A stretch of 12,526 bases of DNA from an uncultured Lentisphaeria bacterium. Lineage in GTDB: Bacteria; Verrucomicrobiota; Lentisphaeria; Victivallales; Victivallaceae. The translations under genes were made by a program, and so were the position numbers. The notes under the pieces were generated by a model. It was not told the origin of the DNA, made no database searches, and saw only the letters and a list, made by a program, of their open reading frames with translations. Shown piece after piece: positions 1-8,570 of the stretch (position 1 is the stretch's first letter; each line of letters begins with the position of its first letter). Where the stretch lies: assembly GCA_903821255.1 (NCBI GenBank), contig CAIJKT010000959.1:1-12526 (forward strand). The letters are read 5' to 3'.

Positions 1-843
1 CAATCCATAGGAAAAGATCGCAAGTCTGTAGCCGAAGTCGCCATAATATTTGATGAAAGAAGTACGCTGTTCACTTCTGTTCCAAAGAATAATTTTATTG
101 ACCACCATACCTGGGGCGTTTATCAGAATGCTTTCCGGATGGGGACTCCTTTTGACATGTATCTGCTGGACGACCTGGACAATCCGGCGATGCCTGATTA
201 CAAACTGTATATTATGCTGAACACTTATTATACCGACAGCAAAACCCGTGAAATGATTAATAATAAGTTGCGCAAGAAAAATGCAGTCACCGTATGGTGT
301 TATGCGCCGGGCTGGATAACGCCGGACGGATTTGATACGAAAGCAATGGAGTTGCTTACGGGATTCAAATTCAAAGTATCCGAAGAACAGGTTAAACTGC
401 AATTAAGCATAAGTGATAAAAACCATCCGATTACCAGCCGGGCAGATAAAATGGAGAGCTATCTGGTCGGTCCAATATTCAGGGTGGATGATCCTGAAGC
501 CAAAATCATTGGCACTGCCGGCGGCATGCCTGCTCTGGCAACTAAAGAAAATGAAAACTGCCGTATGGTTTATTCGCTGATGCCGCTGACCGTAGAATTA
601 TTGCAGGGGCTTTGCGATTACGCCGGAGTCCATGTTTACTCCCGCAGCAGTGATGTATTTATCATGAATAAAAGCTATATAATGCTGCATACTTCCACGG
701 CTGGAGATAAAACCATCCAGTTGCAGGACAAATACAATATCGAGGAGTTGTTCTCCGGTAAAAAAATGGGACAGCCGGCTTCTCAGATTATTGAGAAAAA
801 CCTGCCGGCGCAGGAAACCCGCATATATCATATTTCACAATAA
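1..843 (+). CDS. Beta-galactosidase-like glycoside hydrolase, C-terminal part (5' end outside window)
   Basis: The frame is open from base 1, giving 280 residues before TAA at 841-843. The first ATG, at 139, lies inside the domain and is not the real start. The visible part begins with a flavodoxin/class I amidotransferase-like fold: strand AEVAIIFDE, then a PFDMYLLDDL region, then YKLYIMLNTYY, then a strand ending at AVTVWCYAPGW. This order is typical of the trimerisation domain of GH42-type beta-galactosidases and related clan GH-A enzymes, where it packs against the catalytic barrel and is not itself catalytic. The last ~80 residues (AGVHVYSRSSDVFIMNK, then a beta-rich stretch) match the small C-terminal beta domain of such proteins. 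The catalytic barrel is missing from the window, so substrate and true family cannot be read. The next gene starts 14 bases downstream, suggesting one transcript. I am confident of the domain type and less so of the activity. Confidence 0.75.
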   Translation, partial: QSIGKDRKSVAEVAIIFDERSTLFTSVPKNNFIDHHTWGVYQNAFRMGTPFDMYLLDDLDNPAMPDYKLYIMLNTYYTDSKTREMINNKLRKKNAVTVWCYAPGWITPDGFDTKAMELLTGFKFKVSEEQVKLQLSISDKNHPITSRADKMESYLVGPIFRVDDPEAKIIGTAGGMPALATKENENCRMVYSLMPLTVELLQGLCDYAGVHVYSRSSDVFIMNKSYIMLHTSTAGDKTIQLQDKYNIEELFSGKKMGQPASQIIEKNLPAQETRIYHISQ

Positions 844-857
844 ATTAGGAGAAAGAT

Positions 858-1679
858 ATGAAAAAGCTTTATAAACTTAGTTTGATCGTTTTGCTGTCAG
901 CGTTTGGCGCAGCAGATATCCTGGCAGAAAATTTAGTAAAAAACGGAGATGCGGAAACCGGTATTGATAACTGGGCCGGGGTAAAATTGTCTGAGCAGAA
1001 AGCCGCGCAAGGCGCTAAAGCGTTCCAGATGGAACAGGCAATGTGTTCGTCACAAGAACTGATCCCGGTTGATGTCAAGAAAAACTATGAAATTTCCGGA
1101 TGGTTTAAAAACATCAGTTCAGCCCCGGCCCGGCTGTTGTTAGGGGTAATCCCTTTTGATAAAAACCAGACGCAGATTCTGCCGGAAGAAATAAATACTG
1201 TTCCTCAAACAGAAACAACTCTTGCCGCAGAATGTAATGCGGAGGCCTCCGTGATCAAGGTAAAAGATGCATCAAAATGGAAGTCTGGAAAATTCTTGTT
1301 CATCGCCTTTGGCGCCAGTGACGATTATGCTGACTTACCTAACCGGAATCTATCCATGGCCGGAATTGCGAAAATAGAGAAAAGGGATGATTATTGGGAA
1401 ATATATCTGGAAAAACTTTGCGGACGCAACTTTCCGGCGGGAACTAGTGTCAGAGAGCATCGCGCAGGAAATACCTGCGTTTTCCCAGTCATCGAAACAA
1501 TAAAGCCGGCATCGGAGTGGACGCTATTTAGTAAACGGATAAATTATATGGTTGGCAAAGGCAATGCCAGCTATACCGAAAACTGGTGGAATGGAACTGC
1601 TTTCATAAAAATCGTTATTATATGCAACGAATCAAAACTTCTATTTGATGACATTAAATTCCAGCCATTTACATATTGA
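858..1679 (+). CDS. Secreted carbohydrate-binding-like (CBM4/9-type jelly roll) protein
   Basis: A protein of 273 residues, preceded by a good ribosome binding site (AGGAGA, 847-852) five bases before ATG. Residues 1-23 form a signal peptide: KK, a hydrophobic core LSLIVLLSAFGAA, then a cleavage site after ILA. The mature protein opens with ENLVKNGDAETGIDNW, the usual first strand of galactose-binding-like CBM4/9 modules. It ends with LLFDDIKFQP, the usual last strand. Between them, residues ~125-205 look like an insertion: VIKVKDASKWKSGKFLFIAF, a polar loop, then AKIEKRDDYWEIYLEKL and FPAGTSV. This pattern of a residue stretch followed by G, I and a terminal AGTxV recurs in small beta-barrel modules of surface proteins. 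No catalytic motif is visible. It probably binds sugar at the cell surface or in the periplasm and belongs with the upstream glycosidase (14-base gap). The exact ligand is unknown. Confidence 0.65.
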   Translation: MKKLYKLSLIVLLSAFGAADILAENLVKNGDAETGIDNWAGVKLSEQKAAQGAKAFQMEQAMCSSQELIPVDVKKNYEISGWFKNISSAPARLLLGVIPFDKNQTQILPEEINTVPQTETTLAAECNAEASVIKVKDASKWKSGKFLFIAFGASDDYADLPNRNLSMAGIAKIEKRDDYWEIYLEKLCGRNFPAGTSVREHRAGNTCVFPVIETIKPASEWTLFSKRINYMVGKGNASYTENWWNGTAFIKIVIICNESKLLFDDIKFQPFTY

Positions 1680-1682
1680 ATA

Positions 1683-1712
1683 TTGCAGCGCCCAGATAAG
1701 GATTTCTATAGT
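1683..1712 (+). promoter_or_regulatory. Possible sigma70-type promoter ahead of the LamG protein gene
   Basis: The 129-base gap between the CBM-like gene and the large LamG gene holds TTGCAG (1683-1688) and TATAGT (1707-1712), separated by 18 bases. This is a fair match to -35 and -10 elements. It is a visual match only; chance matches of this quality are common, and promoter rules for the host are unknown. If real, it would give the large secreted gene its own transcription start with a leader of about 90 bases. No clear hairpin terminator is seen in the same gap. Confidence 0.2.
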
Positions 1713-1808
1713 AGCATATAAGAATATTGCACAAGTCCTGTGGGAAAAAAGTTGAGATATGGATCATACGCCGCTCTTTCTTATTAAACACAAATTGAGG
1801 AAACGCAT

Positions 1809-4800
1809 ATGAAAAAAGAGATTAAAATGAAACCAGTAATCAGTTTCTTCGCAAAAGTGACAGGTCTCTGTTTTATATTCATGGTTCTTTGTACAGATGC
1901 GGCAAATGCGCTGACGGTTGCGAAATCCCTGGTAACTGTAAATGATTTCGGCAGCGATCTTTCCGCCGGGATATCCTGGTCAGCTTTCAACGGTACCTAT
2001 TCAATCGAAAATGGCTGGGTAAAGCTGGTGAACACATTGCCCGGTCAGAATTCTGCCTGCAAAACTATCGTATTAAATCAAACTGTACCTAAAATGATTC
2101 GCTTAACCGGACAAAGTAAAGCGGAAAACGTATCAGGAACCTCCGGGTTAAGTTATTCTTTAAGATATGATGTCACCTATATGGATGATTCCATGGAAAA
2201 GTATAACTGCTTTCCATTCACAACAGGTACGCATGACTGGGAATCTGCGGATGGCATCTTTTACCCTAAAAAAGCTGTTAAAAATGTTTGTGTTATTGTA
2301 ATGTTGTACAACGTCACCGGAACGGTATGGTTCAATAATGTAACATTTCAAGAACAAAGCTCCCCCGGAACTTTTGCAAAATTTGACGACACCGGGATTC
2401 TTAATCAGACATCTGCGGAAGGTTATCTGGTCAGACAATTTACAGACGGTGAAGACTGGTATGAAATAAGCAGCGGTCAGTCTGGCAATAACTGGGGTCT
2501 TGTCGCAACATCTGACTCAGCCAGCGGGACGACAGTCCATACTGCAACTTTAACCAATTATAGCGGTGCGGAAAGAGCTGGAGTTCTTGCATACCGGATA
2601 CCGCTCGGCGGGAGTGGATTCAAATGGTGCGAGGCAGATCTGCGCACCGAAACCGCAACAGATAATATATCTTTTGAATTCAAAAATGAAATTGACATCA
2701 ACTGGCTTAAAAACTCTAAGCCCAGATCAAAATTCCTCTGGGGATGTGTAGTCAGCAGCACAACTGGATATGCTATTGCAATTGACCCTGATTATCCGGT
2801 ACAGTTCCGCATTCGTTACGAGTCAAACAGTAAAGAACTGTTCGTCGTTTTTGACCTTGGATTCAGTTCCGATGTTTCAAGCGCAACGGTGAAGTTTCTA
2901 ACCTGGACTTTTACCCCTGCATCAGGAGCCGGAATGCGACAGGCAATCAGCAGTTTCTATAAAAGCTATCCGGATGCATTCCGAGACCGGTTTGCAACTA
3001 ACGGACAGGAGCATGGATTATGGTTAATAAACGATCTGACTGCGGGGAACGCTATCACGAATATAAGCGACTTCGGCTTTAAACTCAATCAGCAGCAATA
3101 TGGCGCCGCTTCAATTGCATATGATGATGCTAATAGTATTTTAGATACAGCTTATGTTCATCCCACGGAATTATTTATCGATATTGCAGATTTAGGCGCC
3201 GGTCCGACTTATGACCAGGTTATCGCAAAACTTAATCAGCTAGCCGGGCAGGGCAGCACGACTGCCCTGGCAATTCAAAACTCGGCGGTTAAGGATAAAA
3301 ACGGCAAATATATATATCATACAGGGTCACTCTGGAGCCCGAATTATGCCCGTTTTATCATGAATCCAGCCCCGAATGTAGGTTTGCCCGGCAGAAATTC
3401 CTATTATGATCAGTGGACCAGTTCGGCAATACAAAATTATTTGAATCCCGGTACAATGGATGGCATTATGTGCGACAACGTGGAAGCGCAATATTGGGAT
3501 AATTCCTGTGCCGAGAATACCAGAATAGATTATGCGGCGGCACATTTCAGCGCAATGCAAACCCCATTGGTGCATGATAAAAACGGCAACGTTGGAATAT
3601 GTTATGAAATGATGATTTGGGAATATTTTAACGGAATGCGCGACGACATTTTTGCAGGTAGCAGATTTCTAGTAATGCAGGCGAACGGCGTTCCCTATTG
3701 CACAACTTTTATCTCGACCAAGCTGGATGTTACAGGTGGTGAACAGACCTGGGATTACTCTTCGGGATGGCATCCCCAGCCGGAAAGTAACATGCTTCTT
3801 TACAGGGCGCAATCCGGGCGGAAACTTGTAACGTTTCTTCAAGAATTGGAAAACATAGCCAACTGGACCAGTGCAAGGACCCAGAAATATTTTGCCAGGT
3901 GTTGCGCTTTCGGTATCATGCCGTCTTTCTATCTGGGAGGATACGATCCAAATTCAACACAATACTTTGAAGATCCAAATTATTATGAGAGAGACCGGAA
4001 TATTTTCAAAACTTACATTCCCGTAATCAGGAAACTCAGCCAGGCCGGATGGGAACCCGTTAGAGAGGCGACGGTTAATGACAGCGAGGTGTTTCTTGAA
4101 CGGTTCGGCGCGGAATATATTACCGTATTCAATCCGTCCGCCAACTCCAAAAATGTCACGGTAACTTATCTGCCGTCCGTCATAAATATGACCGGCCGGG
4201 AATTGATCTCCGGTAATAATGTAACCTGGATAAACAGTCAGGCAACTGTAACGGTGGATTCTGAATGTGTCGCCGTGCTTGAAATACCCTCCCTGATTAA
4301 CTTCAGTTTTGAAGAGGGAGCGGGAACTTCAGTTGCCGCACAGTCACCATATAACAGCCTTATTAACGGAACTCTTTCTGCCGGCGTCGGCTGGACAGGA
4401 CCCGAGGGCGGTATCAGCGGCAATGCGCTTAATTTTAACGGCAGCAGCGGTTATGTTCAAATTCCCGACAACGCAATATTTGATATGGGGGATAATGGAC
4501 TGACCTATTCGGCCTGGATTAAGGCCGATACGCTAAATTCGTCAGGACACAGCATGGTCATGTGCAAAGGCGGCGGCCAGTATATGTCAATAGTAAGCAA
4601 GTATTTATTTTTTAAGCTTACGACTGCCGGAACACAGCAAAGATATTGCCAGGGCAGTACTCAACTGCAAACAAATACATGGTATCATGTCGCGGCTACC
4701 TGCGACCGGGAAGGATATATGAAAGTATTCATTAACGGACGCCAGAACGGCAACACGGCGGGACCGTTTTTGAATCCGGTCAATAATACTTCTTACATGC

Positions 4801-5537
4801 GGATAGGAGATTTTGCCGGTTCAGGCTGGTTTGACGGCGTCATCGATGATGTGCAGATATGCCGGAAAGGCAGTACCGACAAGGAGATCCGGAAGCTAAA
4901 AGACAGAGCAATAATTGCATATAGTCTGCCGCTTGACGAAGGAACTGGATCCGCCGCGTATGATAACTTTGACAGTACCAGGCAGGCAGTAATCACCGGC
5001 GGAACCTGGCATGGCAATGTCACGCTTGAGAAGAAAGACAACGCCCTTTATTTTGACGGGGTTAATGACTATATAACCATTACCGGAAGCAGTACTGGCT
5101 TCAGGACAGACGGAAGCAATGGATTTACTCTTGCCGCATGGATTAAAGCGGACGGGGCCTTTCCTGCCGCACATGACCCGGTAATTTCAAGGGGCAATAC
5201 TTATCTTAGCATATATAACGGAAAACTTGGATTTAAAACCTTGACCGATTATCCCGCCAATAATCAAAGATGGTGTGCCGGCTCCACTGCTTTAACGTCC
5301 GGGGTCTGGCATCACGTGGCAGCGGTTTATGAGTCAAACGGAAACATGAAAGTATATTTAGACGGAGTCCAGAACGGCAGTACTGTCGGACCTTATCCTA
5401 ATCAGGCCAATGAAGCATCTAATGTACAGATCGGCGCCTGGAATAGTTATTTTAAAGGAATTATCAGCAATGCGCGTATTTATAAGCGCGGGCTGACCGC
5501 AGACGAAATAAATCTGCTCTATCAGAACAAGGAATGA
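1809..5537 (+). CDS. Secreted multidomain putative glycoside hydrolase with two C-terminal LamG domains
   Basis: A protein of 1242 residues. GAGGAA at 1797-1802 sits suitably before ATG 1809; a second ATG at residue 7 would also leave a signal peptide. The leader ends near ANA (residue 34), so the protein is exported. Residues ~38-180 form a beta-sandwich like a galactose-binding module, and ~190-385 form a second beta-rich region. Residues ~400-755 alternate strands and helices like a TIM barrel: GLWLIND, AASIAYDDA, ELFIDIADL, a strand ending DGIMCDNVEA (Asp556), GICYEMMIWEYF and FGIMPSFYLGGY. Asp556 and Glu559 lie where retaining glycosidases of GH36-like folds often place a nucleophile, but I do not recognise the family. 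A small beta domain follows (~756-825), then two ConA-like LamG (Laminin_G_3) domains at ~829-1030 and ~1035-1238, each with an AWIKAD strand and a WYHVAA/WHHVAA motif. It likely acts on a polysaccharide outside the cytoplasm. The catalytic call is an inference; the LamG calls are firm. Confidence 0.7.
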   Translation: MKKEIKMKPVISFFAKVTGLCFIFMVLCTDAANALTVAKSLVTVNDFGSDLSAGISWSAFNGTYSIENGWVKLVNTLPGQNSACKTIVLNQTVPKMIRLTGQSKAENVSGTSGLSYSLRYDVTYMDDSMEKYNCFPFTTGTHDWESADGIFYPKKAVKNVCVIVMLYNVTGTVWFNNVTFQEQSSPGTFAKFDDTGILNQTSAEGYLVRQFTDGEDWYEISSGQSGNNWGLVATSDSASGTTVHTATLTNYSGAERAGVLAYRIPLGGSGFKWCEADLRTETATDNISFEFKNEIDINWLKNSKPRSKFLWGCVVSSTTGYAIAIDPDYPVQFRIRYESNSKELFVVFDLGFSSDVSSATVKFLTWTFTPASGAGMRQAISSFYKSYPDAFRDRFATNGQEHGLWLINDLTAGNAITNISDFGFKLNQQQYGAASIAYDDANSILDTAYVHPTELFIDIADLGAGPTYDQVIAKLNQLAGQGSTTALAIQNSAVKDKNGKYIYHTGSLWSPNYARFIMNPAPNVGLPGRNSYYDQWTSSAIQNYLNPGTMDGIMCDNVEAQYWDNSCAENTRIDYAAAHFSAMQTPLVHDKNGNVGICYEMMIWEYFNGMRDDIFAGSRFLVMQANGVPYCTTFISTKLDVTGGEQTWDYSSGWHPQPESNMLLYRAQSGRKLVTFLQELENIANWTSARTQKYFARCCAFGIMPSFYLGGYDPNSTQYFEDPNYYERDRNIFKTYIPVIRKLSQAGWEPVREATVNDSEVFLERFGAEYITVFNPSANSKNVTVTYLPSVINMTGRELISGNNVTWINSQATVTVDSECVAVLEIPSLINFSFEEGAGTSVAAQSPYNSLINGTLSAGVGWTGPEGGISGNALNFNGSSGYVQIPDNAIFDMGDNGLTYSAWIKADTLNSSGHSMVMCKGGGQYMSIVSKYLFFKLTTAGTQQRYCQGSTQLQTNTWYHVAATCDREGYMKVFINGRQNGNTAGPFLNPVNNTSYMRIGDFAGSGWFDGVIDDVQICRKGSTDKEIRKLKDRAIIAYSLPLDEGTGSAAYDNFDSTRQAVITGGTWHGNVTLEKKDNALYFDGVNDYITITGSSTGFRTDGSNGFTLAAWIKADGAFPAAHDPVISRGNTYLSIYNGKLGFKTLTDYPANNQRWCAGSTALTSGVWHHVAAVYESNGNMKVYLDGVQNGSTVGPYPNQANEASNVQIGAWNSYFKGIISNARIYKRGLTADEINLLYQNKE
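4293..5522 (+). repeat. Tandem duplication of a ~610-base LamG domain inside the large secreted gene
   Basis: Two consecutive copies (about 4293-4898 and 4911-5522) encode the same domain order: a (L/S)xEGxGT(S/A) opening, a LNFNGSSGYVQI or LYFDGVNDYITI strand, AWIKAD, an RW/RYC(A/Q)GST turn, WxHVAA, MKV(F/Y)(I/L)(N/D)G(R/V)QNG, and an IG(D/A) strand leading to IxxxxI. The copies remain similar even in short nucleotide stretches such as CCAGAACGGCA, but most positions have diverged. The duplication is therefore old or the copies have specialised. Paired LamG domains commonly increase avidity for glycans. Confidence 0.75.
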
Positions 5538-5638
5538 TAACAAAAACAAACGACTGTAATTTCAAGTGGCGTCAGTAATAACTAACGATCCGGATACAAT
5601 AAAGTATGCCGCAATATTATGCAAGCAAGGTAAAATAA

Positions 5639-8554
5639 ATGGAATGTAAAAAGGATATTCTAGTTGCAGAACCTCAGCAACCATCGGAGAGCGAATGGAA
5701 GTTCATTGATGAACTGCGTGAACCGGCAATCAAACGGATTGCATGGGAAAAACGCGATGCCGGCATCAGCGAAATATCGCTGGCGGACGGCGTGATGTTT
5801 ATTCCTGAATTTCAGGATAAGGACGGATTGCTTGATACTGCTTATGCTGACATAAGAAGGTTCTTTGTACTTGCCGGCCTTCCGGAAACTTCCGGATACC
5901 GGATTGTTACCGGTTATGCGGCATTGGAACAGGAAGCCTATCGTATTGATATCAATGATTCCGAATGCCTTATTTCAGCAGGAGACACAGAAGGCATCCG
6001 GCGCGGAATATTTTATCTCCAGGATGAATTGCTGCGCACGGGCGGACCTTTTCTGACAAAAGGAATTATCGAGCGCAAGCCGGTTATCAAAACCCGCATT
6101 TCCCGCTGCTTTTTCGGGCCGCTGAAACGCCCGCCTAATTACAAGGACGAATTGCTGGACGATGTGGACTATTATCCCGATGAATATCTGAACCGTCTGG
6201 CGCATGAAGGCATCAACGGTTTATGGTTGACAGTCAGTTTTAAGGATTTGGCTAAAACCGGGATAGTGCCGCACGGAGAGCGTATCGAACGGCGGCTGGA
6301 TAAACTGCGGAAGACCATTGTCCAATGCCGCCGTTACGGAATCAGTATTTATCTTTTCTGCACTGAGCCGCTGGCTTTCGACAAAAACGATCCGGTATTA
6401 AAGAAATATCCGGAACTTGGCGGAACTGCCGTAAATGGGAAAGTCTGTTTTTGCCCGTCATCGGCAACCGCGCAGACCTATCTCCGGACGGTATTGAAAA
6501 ATATTTTCTCTGCGGCCCCTGGACTTGGCGGTATGATCGTATTGAGTGTCGGCGAATGGCTGACTTTATGTACGAATGCCGGAATCGGATTAAATAACTG
6601 TCCGCATTGTTCGCATCGGCCGCCCTGGCAATCGCTGGCGCTGTCGCTAGGCGCAATGGAACAGGGTATGCATGAGGCCGCTCCCGGAGCTGAACTGATT
6701 TCCTGGCCATACACCCAGCCAAGTTACTGGGGAATGCGGGAAAGTATCGAAGCCGCCGCCCATGTTCCGGACAATGTTACATTAATGCACAATTTTGAAT
6801 CGCATGGCAGCAAGATACAGTTGGGGAAAAAACGGAAGATTACCGATTACTGGCTGTCGTATATCGGCCCCGGCAATTTCTTCAAGCGCTGCGCGAATAA
6901 AGCCGAAAAGCATGGGACAAAAATGTTCGCCAAACTACAGGTCGGCTGTTCGCATGAAGTAGCCACCACCCAATATGTCCCTGTGCCCGGCAATCTGTAT
7001 AAAAAATATAAAGCGATGCATGAACTTGGAGTCAGCGGGGCCATGCAATGCTGGTATTTTGGAGCATATCCTTCATTGATGACGAAAGCCGCCGGCGAAC
7101 TGGCCTTCGCCCCGTTCCCGGCATCCGAACAGGAATTTCTCATGCGGCTGGCAAAGTTATACTGGGGTGGATATTCAAAGGAAGTTGTAAAAGCCTGGAA
7201 ATGTTTTTCTGACAGTTACCGGAATTATCCATTGAACAACGCATTAGGTTATATCGGCCCGATGCATGACGGGATCGTCTGGCCACTGCATCTGGAACCG
7301 GTTAACCGGCGACTGACACCGACTTGGGAAATCGGTCCGACGCCGGGAGATCGCATTGGGGAGTGTCTTGGCTATTCTTATTCCGATGATAAAAATACTT
7401 TTTCCATAGACGAAACAATTATTCTGCTGGAAAAACTCTGCTGCAAATGGGATAAAGGGGTTAAAATACTCAATAGTCTTGAACAACATTTTCGTGAAAA
7501 TACTGACCGGATGCGTGAAATCGGAGTAGCCAAAGCGCTTGGAATTCTCTTTCGCAGCGGACTGAATATTTTCCGGTTCTATAAATTGAGAGAGAGCATC
7601 GCCGTTTCTATCGAAAATTCCAGGCAGGCAGTTCTTGATGAAATGAAAAAAATTGTTCTTGACGAAATCGAATCTTCAAAAACAATGTTAATGCTCACCA
7701 TGAATGATTCTTCACTGGGCTTCCATTCCGAAGCGGAAGGTTATAAATTTCATCCGGAAAAACTGCGATTCCGCATAAAATCACTTGAAGCGCTTCTGCT
7801 GACTGAATTTCCGCGGACTGAACATCGCATACAGCAGCGCCTGACGGCATTTCCGGAATATATCGGAAAAACTCCGCAAGGCAAAGTTGCATCGTGCAAA
7901 TATTTTAACAGTTTGCCGCAGCAATCTGCATGGGATTCTATGCCGCGGCAATATCTGGGTTCCGCCGGTACCCTTGATTTGACTTTCAAAGGAGCATACC
8001 CCCATATTTCGTTTACATCAATTGATGATAATCGCAAAGATGCTTACTGGCGGACCGGTTACTCCGACAATATGCTGTTTTTCAATCTTGTATCGAAAGA
8101 ACCTAAAAAAGGTGAAAGATTTAAAATAGAAATTGAACCCAAACGGTTATGCTGGCATAATGAATTCGCGATCTCTTCAGAAGGGATAGTTATATACAAT
8201 GGGAGTGTGGCTGCATCTCCGGCTTTAGCCGCGTCTGTTCATCGAACTGGTTCTTTTCTGGACTTAAAATTAGCTGTTCCATTTTCCATGCTGAAGCTGC
8301 CGGAAGGATTTTGTGCGCCTGTAAGGGTCAATGTCTTTAGAATATATACCAATTCCAATGGCGTTGAAATAACTCAGTCATGGATTGCTCCGCGTCCGCT
8401 GCAGACAATTTTTGTCCTGGGATTTCATAATCCTGATGACTTTGGCTGGCTTGTTCCTGAAACAAAACAAGCTATATTCAGAAAAGGTTACAACCTGACT
8501 GTGCAAAGGAAAACTGAAAAAAATATCGATCCGCTTCTGGTAAACGCAAAATAA
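5639..8554 (+). CDS. Putative GH20/DUF4838-like glycosidase with C-terminal CBM9-like domain, cytoplasmic
   Basis: A protein of 971 residues; AAGG at 5627-5630 lies eight bases before ATG. There is no signal peptide, so it should be intracellular. Residues ~30-145 resemble the non-catalytic alpha/beta domain that precedes GH20-type barrels (YRIDINDSECLISAGD, then GIRRGIFYLQDEL). Residues ~150-500 look like a TIM barrel: LAHEGINGLWL, YGISIYLFC, MIVLSVGEW (Glu306 at a strand end), a Cys-rich loop with CPHC (321-324), AELISWPY, and KLQVG. Glu306 is the best candidate acid/base. A helical region (~500-735) follows. Residues ~755-940 match a CBM9-like (DOMON-type) sandwich: RFKIEIEPKRLCWHNEFAIS, LDLKLAVPFSML, VRVNVFRIYT, then SWIAPRP. 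The family is close in style to beta-hexosaminidases and GH163/DUF4838 proteins, but neither assignment can be proved by eye. It is paralogous to the next gene, 16 bases downstream. Confidence 0.65.
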   Translation: MECKKDILVAEPQQPSESEWKFIDELREPAIKRIAWEKRDAGISEISLADGVMFIPEFQDKDGLLDTAYADIRRFFVLAGLPETSGYRIVTGYAALEQEAYRIDINDSECLISAGDTEGIRRGIFYLQDELLRTGGPFLTKGIIERKPVIKTRISRCFFGPLKRPPNYKDELLDDVDYYPDEYLNRLAHEGINGLWLTVSFKDLAKTGIVPHGERIERRLDKLRKTIVQCRRYGISIYLFCTEPLAFDKNDPVLKKYPELGGTAVNGKVCFCPSSATAQTYLRTVLKNIFSAAPGLGGMIVLSVGEWLTLCTNAGIGLNNCPHCSHRPPWQSLALSLGAMEQGMHEAAPGAELISWPYTQPSYWGMRESIEAAAHVPDNVTLMHNFESHGSKIQLGKKRKITDYWLSYIGPGNFFKRCANKAEKHGTKMFAKLQVGCSHEVATTQYVPVPGNLYKKYKAMHELGVSGAMQCWYFGAYPSLMTKAAGELAFAPFPASEQEFLMRLAKLYWGGYSKEVVKAWKCFSDSYRNYPLNNALGYIGPMHDGIVWPLHLEPVNRRLTPTWEIGPTPGDRIGECLGYSYSDDKNTFSIDETIILLEKLCCKWDKGVKILNSLEQHFRENTDRMREIGVAKALGILFRSGLNIFRFYKLRESIAVSIENSRQAVLDEMKKIVLDEIESSKTMLMLTMNDSSLGFHSEAEGYKFHPEKLRFRIKSLEALLLTEFPRTEHRIQQRLTAFPEYIGKTPQGKVASCKYFNSLPQQSAWDSMPRQYLGSAGTLDLTFKGAYPHISFTSIDDNRKDAYWRTGYSDNMLFFNLVSKEPKKGERFKIEIEPKRLCWHNEFAISSEGIVIYNGSVAASPALAASVHRTGSFLDLKLAVPFSMLKLPEGFCAPVRVNVFRIYTNSNGVEITQSWIAPRPLQTIFVLGFHNPDDFGWLVPETKQAIFRKGYNLTVQRKTEKNIDPLLVNAK

Positions 8555-8570
8555 GCAGGGGAAGTAGAAG

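Noticed and set aside
139..843. Start of the first gene at ATG 139
   Set aside because: The frame is open to base 1 and the domain clearly begins before 139, so this Met is internal and the gene is cut by the window edge.
5538..5638. Promoter or terminator in the gap before the first GH20-like gene
   Set aside because: TACAAT at 5595-5600 resembles a -10 element, but no acceptable -35 stands 16-18 bases before it, and no stable hairpin followed by T residues is present.
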